This document shows, piece by piece, positions 54,113 to 64,000 of a DNA stretch of 64,000 nucleotides. The stretch lies in contig JAUEDM010000002.1 in NCBI GenBank assembly GCA_033439685.1, positions 4,154,001 through 4,218,000 of the forward strand, read 5' to 3'. Made by a program: the position numbers and the translations under genes. The notes below the pieces were generated by a model that saw nothing but the letters and a program-made list of their open reading frames with translations, had not been told where the DNA came from and ran no database searches. Source of the DNA: Apodospora peruviana (Eukaryota; Ascomycota; Sordariomycetes; Sordariales; Lasiosphaeriaceae). Each line of letters starts with the position of its first letter. Position 1 is the stretch's first letter.

Positions 54113-55141
54113 AGACCCCTTTAAGGATTATCCTGGGAACAACCAAGTTGGATAGGTAAGCACCCAAAGTAGCGCATCATTGTGATCCATAGAAGAAGGT
54201 TAAGAAATACAGACACTTGTAATTTGCAGACGAAATGTAAAGTTCATGATTCTTTAGAGGAAACCACATAGAACCAATCTCGACCTCACGAGTGCTTTCG
54301 AAAAGGGGTCAGAAGCAGGCGGCCTGGGACGGTCCGGCGGGGTTAGGGTTGGTAGTTATTTCTGTGCGCCTTTGTTTGCCAATCCAATTGTGTCCGGATG
54401 GTCACAACGATGATTAATAAAAGGGATGGCCGGAAACAGCTGATGTTTGTCGAACTCCACGTCGCAACTGTTCGTGATGCAAGTCAGCAGCATTAAGCTT
54501 ACAAAAAACCGACAAGGTCGAAGACGATTTCAACAAGCAGGAGGAAACGGAAATTGAACCGAAGAAAAGATTATGGATCTGCCCAGCATGCCGGCCCCAC
54601 CATTACCAATGCTCATGCCCAATCATGGCCGGGCAAATGAACATGTCGCAGTTTTAGATTTGGTACGTACCAACTCACCTCAGCAAGTGGACACGCGGAG
54701 TGGAAGGACTCGGGCCAAGTGGCCCGTTAGACTGAGGTCTTCAGTGGTTGGATGGATGATGCGCAATGCGCGAACACCGGGATCATATCCCTTTTATCGA
54801 CAAACTCGAACTGCGAGTCTCCCCAAAATCCCGACGTCTCTGTCGACGACTGTTGTCCGGAACGCCCGCCATCTGTCCGCCCCAGTTCGAAATTACCGCT
54901 GCGGCATACGTCGAAACCCCCCGGCCGAGTCCATTGCGTTGGTTCCTCCGGCGCTCCCGGGGCATAAAAAATAATCGACATTGATCGCGTCCTCCGTCCG
55001 GTCTACCCACCCTCCTGAGACGCTTGCTCGCCGCTCATCAGTTCGCCCCGACACTCGTTCGACCGACCGTCACAACACGCCATTCCCCTGCTCTGTTCGT
55101 CAAGGCCAAGCCGGGGTCACTGGCACACTCGAAACGCAGCC
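54113..55141. other. Intergenic, about 1 kb
   Basis: 3' flank of the amidohydrolase and promoter of the YTP1-like gene. The short frames at 54570-54980 on both strands have no support. Confidence 0.5.
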
Positions 55142-56942
55142 ATGACTCTCCACCTATCGGCGGCGGGGCGACGTAACCTCGCCTCGTCGCCATTTCCAAG
55201 AGCGCGTCTCTCCTTCTCTCCGTTGACGATGACACTATTCCTGGCTGTGACAGTATTTCCAATGGCGTTGGGTCACGAACACAACGAGGACGGTGTCCCG
55301 GAAGGGGAGACCATATCCGTCGATCCGATTGTACGTTTTCTTGGCTGGCTGGCTTGGGACGGACAACAATGGCGAGGAGGCCTGATAGGATGATCTTTTG
55401 TTGAACCGGAGAAGTTGGGGATAATGGCAATTCAAGGGGGCAAATACTAATTGTTTGGTGTTTCCTCACAGGACTCGATACTATGGGCGCACATTTTTGT
55501 GCAGATGCTGGCGTTTGGCATCCTGTTCCCCGTGGGAATGGTGCTTGGGGTAAGTTTCTAGGACCAGAACTATATCTTCCTTTCTTCCGTTGGGACGGAT
55601 GGCTAACAGTTGGCCGTTTCTTTCATACAGATTATCAAGAGCCGCTGGCACGTTCCACTTCAAGTCCTCGCGACCCTCATCGCGCTACTCGGTTATGCTC
55701 TCGGCCACCTCCATAAGGGTCGGCAATTCCTCTCGTCCAATGTGCATGCAAAGTTCGGCAACGTCGTCTTCTTCCTAATGGTCGGCCAAGTCGTCCTCGG
55801 CGGCTACCTCAAGCTCCACCTCGAGAAGGGCATCCACGGCCGCATTCGACCCGCCATACGGCTCCTGCACAGCATCAGTGGCAAGGCGTTCCCGATTGTC
55901 TCGTGGACGCAGATGCTGTTTGGAGGCATCACTGCGCTGGGTTTCTGCCAGGGCGACCACCTAGGCCAGTGTCTAGCGCATTTCATCATGGGTAGCGCCT
56001 TTATTGCGTACGGCGTGATCCTGACGATCCTGCTGCTAGTCGGTCAGATATGGCTGCGCCGGACGGGCCGGAGCCAGGAGTTCTTTGACAGCGCGGTTAT
56101 TGCTGCTTGGGGCTGCGTCAACACCTTCACCGAGCACCGATGGGGCACGGCCTGGGTCAGAAACGACTGGCAACACACCACTATGGGTGTTATTTGGTGG
56201 GCCGCAGGTCTAGCTGGCGTCTGGCTGAGCAGGTCCAGAGACGGCTCTCCCCAGCGCAATTTCATCCCCGGCTTCATCCTCCTTATGACCGGCTGGGCTA
56301 TGTCGTCGCACCCTCAGGAGCTGATGATCAGCGCCATGACGCACAAGATGTTTGGTTACACGCTCATGGCTGCCGGCCTGACTCGGATGATTGAGATCTC
56401 CTTCGTCCTGCAGGACAAGGCCGCCATTTCGGAGAATGGCAGCGACACTCACAGCTTCCAATACGTGCCCGTATTTGTGAGTTCATCCTCACCGTCTTCA
56501 GGTGTTACTTGACTCGTTGACTGACAAAGATCGATAGCTTCTTTATGCCTCTGGCTTCCTATTCATGGGCGCTACCGAGGAGCAGATGGCTCTCGTTTCC
56601 CAGTCCGGCATGGACGCCGTTGCGTACATTTTGATTCTCTACAGCCTGGCTTTCCTTCTCTTCCTCTTCACCAACATGCTCATCCATCTCTACGATCGCG
56701 CCGCGAACGACCTCGGCGCCAACAAGCCGACATCCAACGGCCGGGTCATGCTGGGAGAACGGGACGCGGAAGCACCGCTGAGAGATGCTGGGGAGTTCGA
56801 GCTTGAGGGATTGATGAGCGACGACGAAGACGACGAGCAGGCCGCAAGGAGAAAGCTTTTGCGGGGCGACGGATTTGACGACGACGCTGTCCTCACCAGC
56901 CCTAGGACGACAGTTGGGCGGAACAATGATCGTCAGGTATGA
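55142..56942 (+). CDS. YTP1-like membrane protein (DUF2427 + Ytp1)
   Basis: Exons 55142-55330, 55472-55549, 55631-56476 and 56538-56942, all phase 0, encode 505 residues. The N-terminus carries a signal/anchor (LTMTLFLAVTVFPMALG) before a His-rich HEHNEDG. About ten membrane segments follow: WAHIFVQMLAFGILFPVGMV (broken by the second intron), VPLQVLATLIALLGYALGH, VVFFLMVGQVVLGGYL, then the C-terminal Ytp1 part (TTMGVIWWAAGLAGVWLS, FILLMTGWAMSSHPQ, FGYTLMAAGLTRMIEISF, VAYILILYSLAFLLFLFTN). The cytosolic tail is acidic (SDDEDDEQ). The yeast protein is of unknown function; location is probably an internal membrane. Confidence 0.88.
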
Positions 56943-57649
56943 AATGGACGTGGTATGTGTATGGAATAGACGGCTGAGAGAAGAGTTCGCATCTGGCACG
57001 CATAACACTCTGCATCGGGTCGGTTGGAGTTTGGGGTAGGAATCTTCCTTTATAAATTTCCCTTGTCTTTTTCGTTATATATATTGGGGTCCACGCGCCC
57101 TCGGGGTAATATTCTGTATAGGCGTTCAGGCATCCCATGTTATTGCTCTTGACTTGCCATGCTGTGTGCAATTCTGTCAACCCCCGATGTAACCACATGC
57201 CGGCCTCGATTTCCCCCTAGCAGTCATCTGAGAATGTGTGAATCCGATAAGCATATATAGCAGCAACTCTTCACACATTGGCGACGTGAACAGTTCCAAC
57301 TCCAACTCAAAGAGCTGGAATCGGAAAGATGTTGCGCCGTATGACAAGTTGAACACAAGGTCCTTTCATAGTGGTACGTCATTTACATGTCCTCGGGAGT
57401 TGGCACAAAACCCCTCTTGACTTGTTTGGGCGGGGGCGATCGTGATTGTAACGACGATCTCAGGGCAACCATAAAGACTTGCATCGTCCACTGCTGTCGG
57501 TTTCGTTTCACGTCGTTCTTCTCGAATAATAAACACTCAAGCACACCAACCAAGCTCGTAAATTCAGCCCATCTTTTAACACTTCCAAGACTCTGATAAT
57601 TCTCCTTCAAGTTGAGGGCAGCAATACTTAACATTCATGAGTCGTCAAG
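56943..57649. other. Intergenic, about 700 nt
   Basis: No gene. The stretch before 57650 is the leader of the GFA gene. Confidence 0.5.
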
Positions 57650-58918
57650 ATGACCTCTGAAATCAATGAAACAGCATCGCCGTCAGTCAAAATAACCGCA
57701 CAATGCCTCTGCAAAGCGCACACCTTCTCCACGGCCATCCCCGCCGACCGTCTCCCGCTCAGGGCATCCTACTGCCACTGCAACTCGTGCCGCCACCTCA
57801 CCGGCGCGCTGTACACGTGCTCGGCGCTCTGGCCGGGGCCCTCCGCGGACATCGAGAGCAATACCACGCTCAAGCGGTACAAGTTCACGGACCATGTGAC
57901 TGTCCTGTTCTGTGGGACCTGCTCGAGCCCCATGTTTGCGCGCGAGGTCGAGAAGGACGCCCGCGGTGAGGTCTCGTACGGCGTTTGCACCGGCATCCTG
58001 AGCGGGACCGTTAATGATGGGAAAGAAGAGAACGTGAAGAATCTGGTCAGGATCGCGCATCACATGTTCCTTGGGGATACCCTTGACGGCGGCGCGTCGT
58101 GCTGGATGAGACGGCCAAATGGACGCGATGGTGATGCGGCGAAGAGGTGGTTGGGCCAGCGGGCGGAGAGTAAAGAGATTAAGGAAGACAAGGAGTGGCC
58201 TGATTTGGAGGAGTTGCCGTCGGCGGAGTGGAAAACTGACGAGAAAGAAAAGGAGGTTAGTATACGCTGTCACTGCGGCGGTGTCGATCTGACTCTGCAT
58301 GTTGCGGTGTTGCAGATGCAATTTGCTGCTACCGCACAAAAGGGAGAGGAGGAGTTGCCGTGGTTCGTGGACCCCAAGACATTCAAGAGTATCGGGACCT
58401 TTGACGGGTGTGACTCGTGTCGGCTCTCTGCCGGCGTGGACATTTTCAACTGGACTTTCATGTTGCTGCAGCATATTTCGTTTCCCAAGTCAGATGGTCA
58501 AGATAACGGTAGGGAATTTCCGCGGGACTCCAACGAACTGAAGGCAGTGGTGGAGGAGAGGGACAAGGAAGGGAGTGGAAGTTGGGATCCGAGGCTGGGA
58601 ACACTGACGTTCTTTGCCAGTTCGCCAGATGTGCAGAGGTATTTCTGCAGTCGATGCTCGGCGTGCGTGTTCTACGCCTGGGACGGCCGGCCTCAGATGG
58701 TGGACGTGGCTGTGGGCGTGTTGCATGCGGCGTCTGGCGCGAGAGCGGAAGGTATTATCTCCTGGTCACTGGGAGGAGGAACTTCCTATCGGGAGGATAT
58801 GGTAGGGACTTGGAGGGAGGAGCTCGTCAAGGCTGTTGAAAAGGAGGCCGACGAGTGGAGAGTTAGGAGAGGCTATCCCAAGAACTGGAGGAGGGTCCTG
58901 AAGGAGGGCGGAGCGTGA
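57650..58918 (+). CDS. Tandem GFA/CENP-V-type zinc protein
   Basis: One exon, 422 residues, with two GFA-like (DUF636) modules. Module 1 (about 15-165): CLCKAHTF, SYCHCNSCRHLTGALY, FCGTCSSPMF. Module 2 (about 200-410): CHCGGVDL, DGCDSCRLSAGVDIFNWTF, YFCSRCSACVFYAW. Each supplies the zinc-binding Cys sets of glutathione-dependent formaldehyde-activating (GFA) proteins. A charged linker (KEIKEDKEWPDLEE) joins them. In module 2 the CxxC of the second set is CDSC and the spacing before it is longer by about 30 residues than in module 1. Fungal GFA proteins of this kind are common and mostly uncharacterised. Start ATG 57650 follows TCAAG. Confidence 0.88.
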   Translation: MTSEINETASPSVKITAQCLCKAHTFSTAIPADRLPLRASYCHCNSCRHLTGALYTCSALWPGPSADIESNTTLKRYKFTDHVTVLFCGTCSSPMFAREVEKDARGEVSYGVCTGILSGTVNDGKEENVKNLVRIAHHMFLGDTLDGGASCWMRRPNGRDGDAAKRWLGQRAESKEIKEDKEWPDLEELPSAEWKTDEKEKEVSIRCHCGGVDLTLHVAVLQMQFAATAQKGEEELPWFVDPKTFKSIGTFDGCDSCRLSAGVDIFNWTFMLLQHISFPKSDGQDNGREFPRDSNELKAVVEERDKEGSGSWDPRLGTLTFFASSPDVQRYFCSRCSACVFYAWDGRPQMVDVAVGVLHAASGARAEGIISWSLGGGTSYREDMVGTWREELVKAVEKEADEWRVRRGYPKNWRRVLKEGGA

Positions 58919-59213
58919 GTAGCGTAATACATGTTTCTCAACCTGGTATATGATTTTCTTTGCCTTCTTTCCGCTTCCAACATCACCGGGAATTCGGTTT
59001 GGTTCGGTTTCAGTTACGGACCAACACAGTCTATTTGCTTCTCATGAGATTACATGATACGATAGCCACAGTCAATCAACCGTTGACTTTCCAACTTAGC
59101 GTGAAAGTGGCCTCTTATCTAGGAGAGAAAAGAAAAAGAAAACATCATCACTACCCCAACAAACCAACAACAAAAAGAGAAACGTGCTCATTCGGGCCTA
59201 TCTTCCTGTGCTA
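58919..59213. other. Spacer between GFA gene and tRNA
   Basis: About 300 nt, A-rich near 59130-59180. No gene seen. Confidence 0.5.
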
Positions 59214-59312
59214 CGTCACCTGTAGGATTCGAACCTACGCTCTCGAAAGAACTGCCTGACATGCTAACTGTTCATTAGCAGGGCAGCGCGTTAACCACTC
59301 CGCCAAAGTGAC
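59214..59312 (-). tRNA. tRNA-Ser(GCU) with anticodon-loop intron
   Basis: Read on the minus strand, the acceptor pair is GTCACTT with AGGTGAC (discriminator G). The T arm GTAGG-TTCGAAT-CCTAC is perfect. The anticodon stem CTGCC pairs with GGCAG. Between them are 25 nt instead of 7: CTGCTA then an intron of about 18 nt (starts ATGAACAG), with GCT as the anticodon at positions 34-36. The short stem-loop TCT-TTCG-AGA between anticodon and T arms is the long variable arm typical of tRNA-Ser. D loop AGTGGTTAA fits. Confidence 0.93.
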
Positions 59313-59377
59313 TCGCTTAATTGATTGATTGTGGACCTTGTTTCCTAGCTCTATGTCCGGCGAAGTGGAAACCTGCC

Positions 59378-59403
59378 TGGCTCCACCGGGTCTCGAACCC
59401 TGA
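59378..59403 (-). pseudogene. tRNA 3' fragment
   Basis: On the minus strand the 26 nt read TCAGGGTTCGAGACCCGGTG then GAGCCA: a T-arm (GGGTTCGAGACCC) and a 3' acceptor-like strand. No D arm or anticodon arm lies in front of it. It sits 66 nt from the tRNA-Ser gene. Could be a remnant, or a coincidental B-box-like sequence. Confidence 0.5.
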
Positions 59404-60304
59404 GCTTATTTACATGTGCACATAATTATATCCCTAGAGTTTGAATCAGGCAAGTGAATTGTAGGTAGATGTGACTTTGGAGACTCTTTGGAACATACTC
59501 GTGGATGTTTGGACACCACTACAAGGGTATCGTAACAATCAAGGAATGGTTTTAGAAATAGTTGTCTATAATACGAAGGTTTTAGACAGATTATTTGGCC
59601 CACCTGTAATAAATAGTAATCGACTCCAAGGTCGGTCGGTATTCGGACATATGAGTTGCTCAATAAGACTATGGCGCCGATGAAGTCGGGCGGCTTGCTT
59701 CGTAATCCTCCTGACTGATAACTTGTATGGAATTTCATGGATTGCGGGTGGATAGGTAGCTATCTCTTCTGATTAGATTGTTAGAATCCAAGACCCCTGT
59801 GACAAGTCCTCCGGGAGATAATTCTCTCATATATGTGCTAGTTCTACAATAATGATTGGAAGCGAGGCGGCCGAGACCGTTGATATTGCTATAAATCCTA
59901 ACACCGAGATGTAGTCTCCTGACCACCTGTTGTTGCTAATTGCCCCCAGGCAGCTTCTAGACCAGGCTGTGTCGTCGGTTGGTACCTTGATTACGTGGCA
60001 ACGGGGGCTTTTTACGCCGCTGTTGTATCAAAAGTGTCATCTGCAGAGTAGAATCGACCACTGTGTCTTCGAATCAGCATCCAACCTAGAAGGAAAATAC
60101 TTCCGGTGACAGGCGGACCCTTTTGTCATCAGCAGGGGCACACGTCCGCGGATCGTGATATTGATGCCCGTGGATTATCCTCGGATTATAAATGCAACGC
60201 AACGATGCCTCTTACCGCTCGGTCTTTTCAAGCCTTCTGAGTTAAAAAAAAGCAGCCCATGGATCCGAGCCTTCCTCCATACGAAACAAACTACTGAAAA
60301 CGGA
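59404..60304. other. AT-rich, gene-free zone
   Basis: About 900 nt without supported gene, AT-rich, typical of degenerate repeat DNA. Confidence 0.5.
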
Positions 60305-60510
60305 TCCTTACCATTATCCTGACGACCTGATTCAGGACAGCTCGTAAAGAGTGAGCATTCGCGTACCGGCGTATCGTGTACGGTAGCTTGTCTATACCGA
60401 GCAACAAGTACCCCTATTCGCCCCTAACTCGGATTCAGGGCCGAGATTATGCCCCATTGAGGATAATGGTCTGGGTTACTGAATCTTACGGGATGTGGGT
60501 AATTGTTCTA
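60305..60510. repeat. Diverged direct repeat, copy 1
   Basis: Shares with copy 2 (60615-60830) the landmarks CTCGTAAAGAG...AGCATT, GTATCGT, ACCGAG, CCGAGATTATGCCCCATTGAG and ACGGGATGTGGG. Identity is roughly 70 percent by eye. Many differences are C/T or G/A. Confidence 0.75.
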
Positions 60511-60614
60511 CTTACGATGACAACAAGGGGCTATATGTCGCGTACGCCGAGCAGAAAACGAACGGAATTAGATGGAAAGAACTCTTGATATGGTAAGATG
60601 ACAAGCGAGGTATC

Positions 60615-60830
60615 AATATCGCCATTCCGATGGTCCCGATTATGGTACATGTCGTAAAGAGGCAGCATTAGCGTCCCCGACGTATCGTATAAGTCGACTT
60701 AACCCCTGATATACAGTACCGAGTACCCTGTTAGTCCCTTATACCGATTCGAGGGTCGAGGTTATACCCTATTGAGAATACTTGTCAAGGGTACCTAGGT
60801 ATACAATCCTACGGGATGTAGGCGATTGTC
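60615..60830. repeat. Diverged direct repeat, copy 2
   Basis: Matches copy 1 about 310 nt upstream in the same orientation. Where copy 1 has GATTATGCCCCATTGAGGAT, copy 2 has GTTATACCCTATTGAGAAT, transition-rich changes as expected of RIP-type mutation. No coding frame. Confidence 0.75.
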
Positions 60831-61135
60831 CTTGTACCCCATGGGCTCACGCACCTGATCATCTGCTTGGCGGCCGCCCAATAACTGTCCATTCCCTACA
60901 GGGCAGCGACTATTGGTTTGAGTGCTTGGTTAGCGTGGTATTGTTGATGTGACCTTTCCCATCGGTAGGTATATATTGATTGTCCCGCACCCCAAGAAGC
61001 TCTCTCTATGCCTTTCATGCCGACATAGCTTTCCTCAGCGTCAGAGTTCACTTGTTTATTACACTTAGCTAATTATGGGTTCTTGTAAGTACGAATCTGT
61101 CCCCCACTCCAGCCAGCTCTACAGAACACAAGGTT

Positions 61136-61588
61136 AACAAAGCGACAGCCGTCAACGCGCCGTCGAATGGCAATAATGACCTTCCCCCACGGGTTGACCC
61201 ACGGACGGCGGTTACTCGCTTTCCACTACCTTTGATTACACCAGGGACGGTAGATACCAGTGTCATGGGTGGTGATGAACCGACCAAACAGGCCCTTTTC
61301 GTGCTGGGGAAATTCAACGCCGCGTTAGCTGCCAACGATGCCGAGGCACTTGCAGGCTGCTTTTTCGGTGACCAAGCGTACTGGAGGGACCAGGTCGCGC
61401 TGACGTACCACTTGCGTACTTTCATGACCCCGGGCACCATTGCTGCCAGTCTGTTGGCGACCAAGAAATTAAGGGGTCTGACTGAAGAGATCAAGCTCAA
61501 TGGCGCAGCCGAGTTCGTCCCGGCGACACCGGTCTTGGTGGGTGCAGTTCTCAGACATTTCTCACTGTTTAGGACAAAAGCAAGTTGA
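61136..61588 (+). pseudogene. N-terminal fragment of a flavin monooxygenase
   Basis: The plus strand encodes about 150 residues matching the beginning of fungal FAD-dependent monooxygenases that carry a SnoaL-like N-terminus: LPPRVDPRTAVTRFPLPL, FNAALAANDAEALAGCFF, AYWRDQVALTYHLRTF, TIAASLLATKKLRG, AEFVPATPVL. After this the frame decays (RHFSLFRTKAS, stop at 61588) and the dinucleotide-binding domains are absent. No acceptable start joins it: ATG 61075 is out of frame. What follows is the minus-strand unknown gene relic, so the monooxygenase was cut or is a partial copy. Confidence 0.7.
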
Positions 61589-61649
61589 CAATTTCGACGG
61601 TAATAGCAATGCATTGAATGCTCCCTGGTTTTTAGGACCAGCTCACCTG

Positions 61650-62852
61650 GAGCGCAAGCGAGCGGAAGACTCCTGCTCCTACCATCAAAGCCGGATGCAG
61701 AAAGAGTGACGTCGACGTCCGACGACCCGCGGCGGATGGGGATGGTTTCGATCTTGTCGTAGATGACCTTGATACGGGTGGCAGCGATGTCGTCGTCGTC
61801 GTCGTCGTCCGGCGGGTTGAGAGGGGTAGGCTCGTGAAAAGAATCTGTCTTGGTCCCAAACCAGGGGCCCGGGTGGTTGATCTCGATTTGGCCGTCTTGG
61901 CCGTTGGTCTCGACGGTGAAGGAGGAGAGATTGGCTGGGTTGAACTTTCCGTTGATTCTGTGCTCGGCGGCTTGGACGAAGGCTTTGTACCCCGGGGCCG
62001 AGTATACCGGGTCGAAGGTGGCGGTCGTTGGCTTTGGAATGGGGGCGCCAGAATTCTTCATCTGGTTCTTCAACTCGGATGCGTTGGAAGGTTGGCCGTA
62101 CGCGACCTTCATGTTAAAGCTGGCGGGTGAGGTATTTGGTGTGTCAGATGCATCGATATTAGATGTGCAGACTTGCTTACCCCGGTATCTCGTAGAGCTT
62201 AGACAAGCTCATTTCAAGCTTTTGCATATCCTGACTCAGAGCATCAGCCAACTCTCCATTCACCGCAAGCCGCGCTTGCTTGACCCTTGCCCGGGCGGCT
62301 TCCAACTGCTGGCTGGAGTACTGATAGGCAGGCGCGTTCCCAGTGTTGACAAAGCTAAGAAAGTCACTTCCGGAGGGTTGAAGGCCCAACTCCATCTCCT
62401 CTGCCCATTCTTTCATCGCTTTCTGCTCTTTGCGGATGAACTGCTTCTCGGCTGCGGTTTGATCGCCGGCGGCATGTTCCAACGCCGTCTCGTCCTCGGG
62501 GCTTCCGTTTCCCGAAAAATCACCATGGTCGAGGTACCTCCCGGGCGTGCCGCTGATTAGCATCAACGAACATGAGGAGAGGTTGGAATACCAACTTCTT
62601 CACCGCTCGGACATAGCCTTCAGTGCCAGACAGCTTGTAGAAGAGGTCGCCAGCCGACAACAAGACGTCGCTGAGCTGGCAAATACCACTGTTTGTGTAC
62701 TCGTCTGGGAGCGTGTCGCCTGCCAAAGGACCCTGTTGAGCCTCACTGGTTAGGGAGGAGGAGCTAGTATCGCCAGTATCGATGCCGACGGCCTTATAAA
62801 TTGCATTGGCATACTCGAGCCAGAAGAAATGGTTGTTCTTATCCGGGGCCAT
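61650..62852 (-). pseudogene. Unknown fungal protein, frameshifted and 3'-truncated
   Basis: Begins at ATG 62852 (MAPDKNNHFFWLEYANAIYKAV) and reads to VDANQRHAR, where one extra base (CGGGAGG near 62535) shifts the frame; the next frame continues RYLDHGDFSGNGSPEDETAL with helical, charged sequence (AEKQFIRKEQKAMKEWAEEM). An intron (about 62114-62178) joins LYEIPG to FNMKVAYGQPSN. It then runs through an Asp7 tract (61787-61811) to DVDVTLSASGFDG and a likely donor GTGAGC at about 61650. No further exon follows; that ground is occupied by the monooxygenase fragment. I recall similar unannotated fungal proteins but no function. Confidence 0.65.
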
Positions 62853-63454
62853 GTCAAAAATAGATGTGTAGAAGAAAGAAGAGGAATTAAACAGCAGCAG
62901 ATGGTAAACGGGTCCATGACAAAAAGATGGAAATCATTCTGTGTCTTATATCTGTACCTTCCAGTGTCTCGGGGTATTTACTGTTCGATTAGAGTTCGTA
63001 GGCTTATTGGGTGTTCAGACTTGCTTTTTGTAAAAATGACGAGAATTGTAGCGCAAGCTGAGAACCCTTAAATCATCTGCAGGACGCGTATGCCACTTTA
63101 TGACGAACCACCACCTCCGACAAACAAAATTGACATCATATCATCCTGATTTCATTCATAGGTATATCGCTTGGACCCAAGTTGTTTGTTCATCATGGCA
63201 TCGCTTTACATCTGCACACATCATACTAAAAAAGCAGCACGAGTCTTTGTTGCCGAGTTTGCTATGGCAATGAGTTCACATGAATTTTCCTTCATCTCTC
63301 CACTTTCGGCATAATGCATATCATTCGCTTGAATTATCACAAAACATTAAACATCATATCTACTTTTTCTCTCCCTTCACCTCTTCACCAACCCTCTTCT
63401 TAGACCATTCAACGCCTCTCTTTCTCCCTCCCGTTCGTTCCAAGTAATCGCAGT
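62853..63454. other. Intergenic, about 600 nt
   Basis: Nothing coding seen. AT-rich from 63100 to 63360. Confidence 0.5.
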
Positions 63455-64000
63455 TCACCCAATCGACTTCATCAGGGTCACATTCTGCACACTAAAACCC
63501 TGCGGACCCGTATAGTCCTGGTCCCCAGGCCACTGGTCACAAACTGGCTCCCGGGGATGAAATAGGTCCCCTTCATCAGCCCCGTGTCGCCCAAGGACCA
63601 GAAGATATCCAGCTCGGCGCCATGATCAGCCCGGCCCGTGCGTGTGAGGCTGAAACTGACGGTCGGTTCGGTGCAGTTGTTCTGAACGAAGTCGCCTACG
63701 TGTTGGTAGGACTGCGTTTCTGCTGTGCAGAGGGTTGGTGGCTGAATTGTGGTGACGGAGATGAAGAATTTGGTGCTGTTGCATCGAGAGTTAGTGAGAG
63801 GTGGGAGGAAAAAAAAAAAAAAGGGGGGGGGGGGGGGGGGTAGGGAGGACGAACGTGCTCCAGACGGAGTGCGGGATGGAGCCGGCGTAAAAGTCGGTGA
63901 CGTTGAAGACGTCGACTGGTAGCATGGGGCGGATGACTGGGTTGATGAAGGGGGCGGCGGCGGCGGCAGTGACCGTGGCCAGGAAGGGTACGACTGAGGA
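63455..64000 (-). CDS. Secreted-type protein, 5' end outside window, one probable frame break
   Basis: Minus-strand gene entering from the right. Exon 64000-63855 encodes VVPFLATVTAAAAAPFINP and VDVFNVTDFYAGSIPHSVW. A 79-nt intron (63776-63854) contains a C20-plus and T13 run. The next exon reads TKFFISVTTIQPPTLC, NNCTEPTVSFSLTRTG and MKGTYFIPG. There the frame reads on to a stop at 63478, but one added G (CCCCGGGAGCC near 63550) would give EPVCDQWPGDQDYTGPQGF and SVQNVTLMKSIG with stop 63455, much more protein-like. Two cysteines and several N-glycosylation sites fit secretion. No family name. Confidence 0.55.

Noticed and set aside
54573..54974. 133-aa frame and overlapping frames on both strands
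   Set aside because: Arg/Pro-rich in all frames, as in GC-rich non-coding DNA; lies in the promoter of the YTP1-like gene.
1..64000. CRISPR array, prophage or bacterial operons
   Set aside because: No regularly spaced identical repeats; introns and gene types are eukaryotic.

Overview
The window is nuclear DNA of a filamentous ascomycete (Pezizomycotina; Sordariomycetes is my best guess from the gene types, not a proven assignment). Coding regions are broken by many 45-80 nt GT-AG introns with CTAAC/CTGAC-like branch points. Further signs are a tRNA-Ser with an anticodon-loop intron, an eL18 gene with a 4-nt first exon, and typical mould families: HET, STAND/NACHT N-termini, DUF7025-type AAA ATPase, CVNH lectin, Zn2Cys6 regulator, pisatin-demethylase-like P450, LaeA-like methyltransferase. 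Genes lie on both strands with 0.1-2 kb spacers; there is no operon structure.

Layout. 0-7 kb: 5' part of a DUF7708-type STAND-like protein (minus), then a large AAA ATPase (plus). 8-12 kb: a secreted CVNH lectin and a long Ser/Pro/Thr mucin-like secreted protein with about 165-bp repeats. 13-18 kb: Fe/Mn superoxide dismutase, an unknown 179-aa protein, and a T5orf172/GIY-YIG-type protein. 19.8-28 kb: a decayed NACHT protein, a CCCH zinc-finger protein, a CE12-type SGNH esterase, and a HET-domain protein. 29-32.4 kb: two multi-pass membrane proteins. 33-42 kb: an SRPK-like kinase with a disturbed reading frame, a ten-exon LaeA-like methyltransferase, a six-cysteine secreted protein and a P450. 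41.7-46.4 kb is almost gene-free. 46.4-47.8 kb: a wrecked old-yellow-enzyme gene. 48.7-59.3 kb is housekeeping-like: eL18, a Zn2Cys6 factor divergent from an M20 amidohydrolase, a YTP1-like membrane protein, a tandem GFA-domain protein and tRNA-Ser(GCU). 59.4-63 kb is a broken zone with a tRNA 3' fragment, a diverged direct repeat, an orphan N-terminal piece of a flavin monooxygenase, and a frameshifted unknown gene. A secreted-type protein, probably also with one frame break, runs off the right edge.

How it fits together. Four loci belong to families tied to fungal self/non-self recognition or stress ATPases (DUF7708, AAA/DUF7025, NACHT, HET). Three genes (AAA, HET, kinase) have upstream ORFs overlapping their start codons. 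Several loci need single-base corrections to restore an obvious family frame. Some of these breaks lie at short homopolymers and could be assembly errors, but the NACHT and old-yellow-enzyme loci carry enough independent lesions to be real pseudogenes. I see no clearly novel system. The best leads are the 39-bp-arm foldback just upstream of the kinase, the broken 59-63 kb zone, and the kinase whose best-spliced mRNA skips a conserved subdomain.
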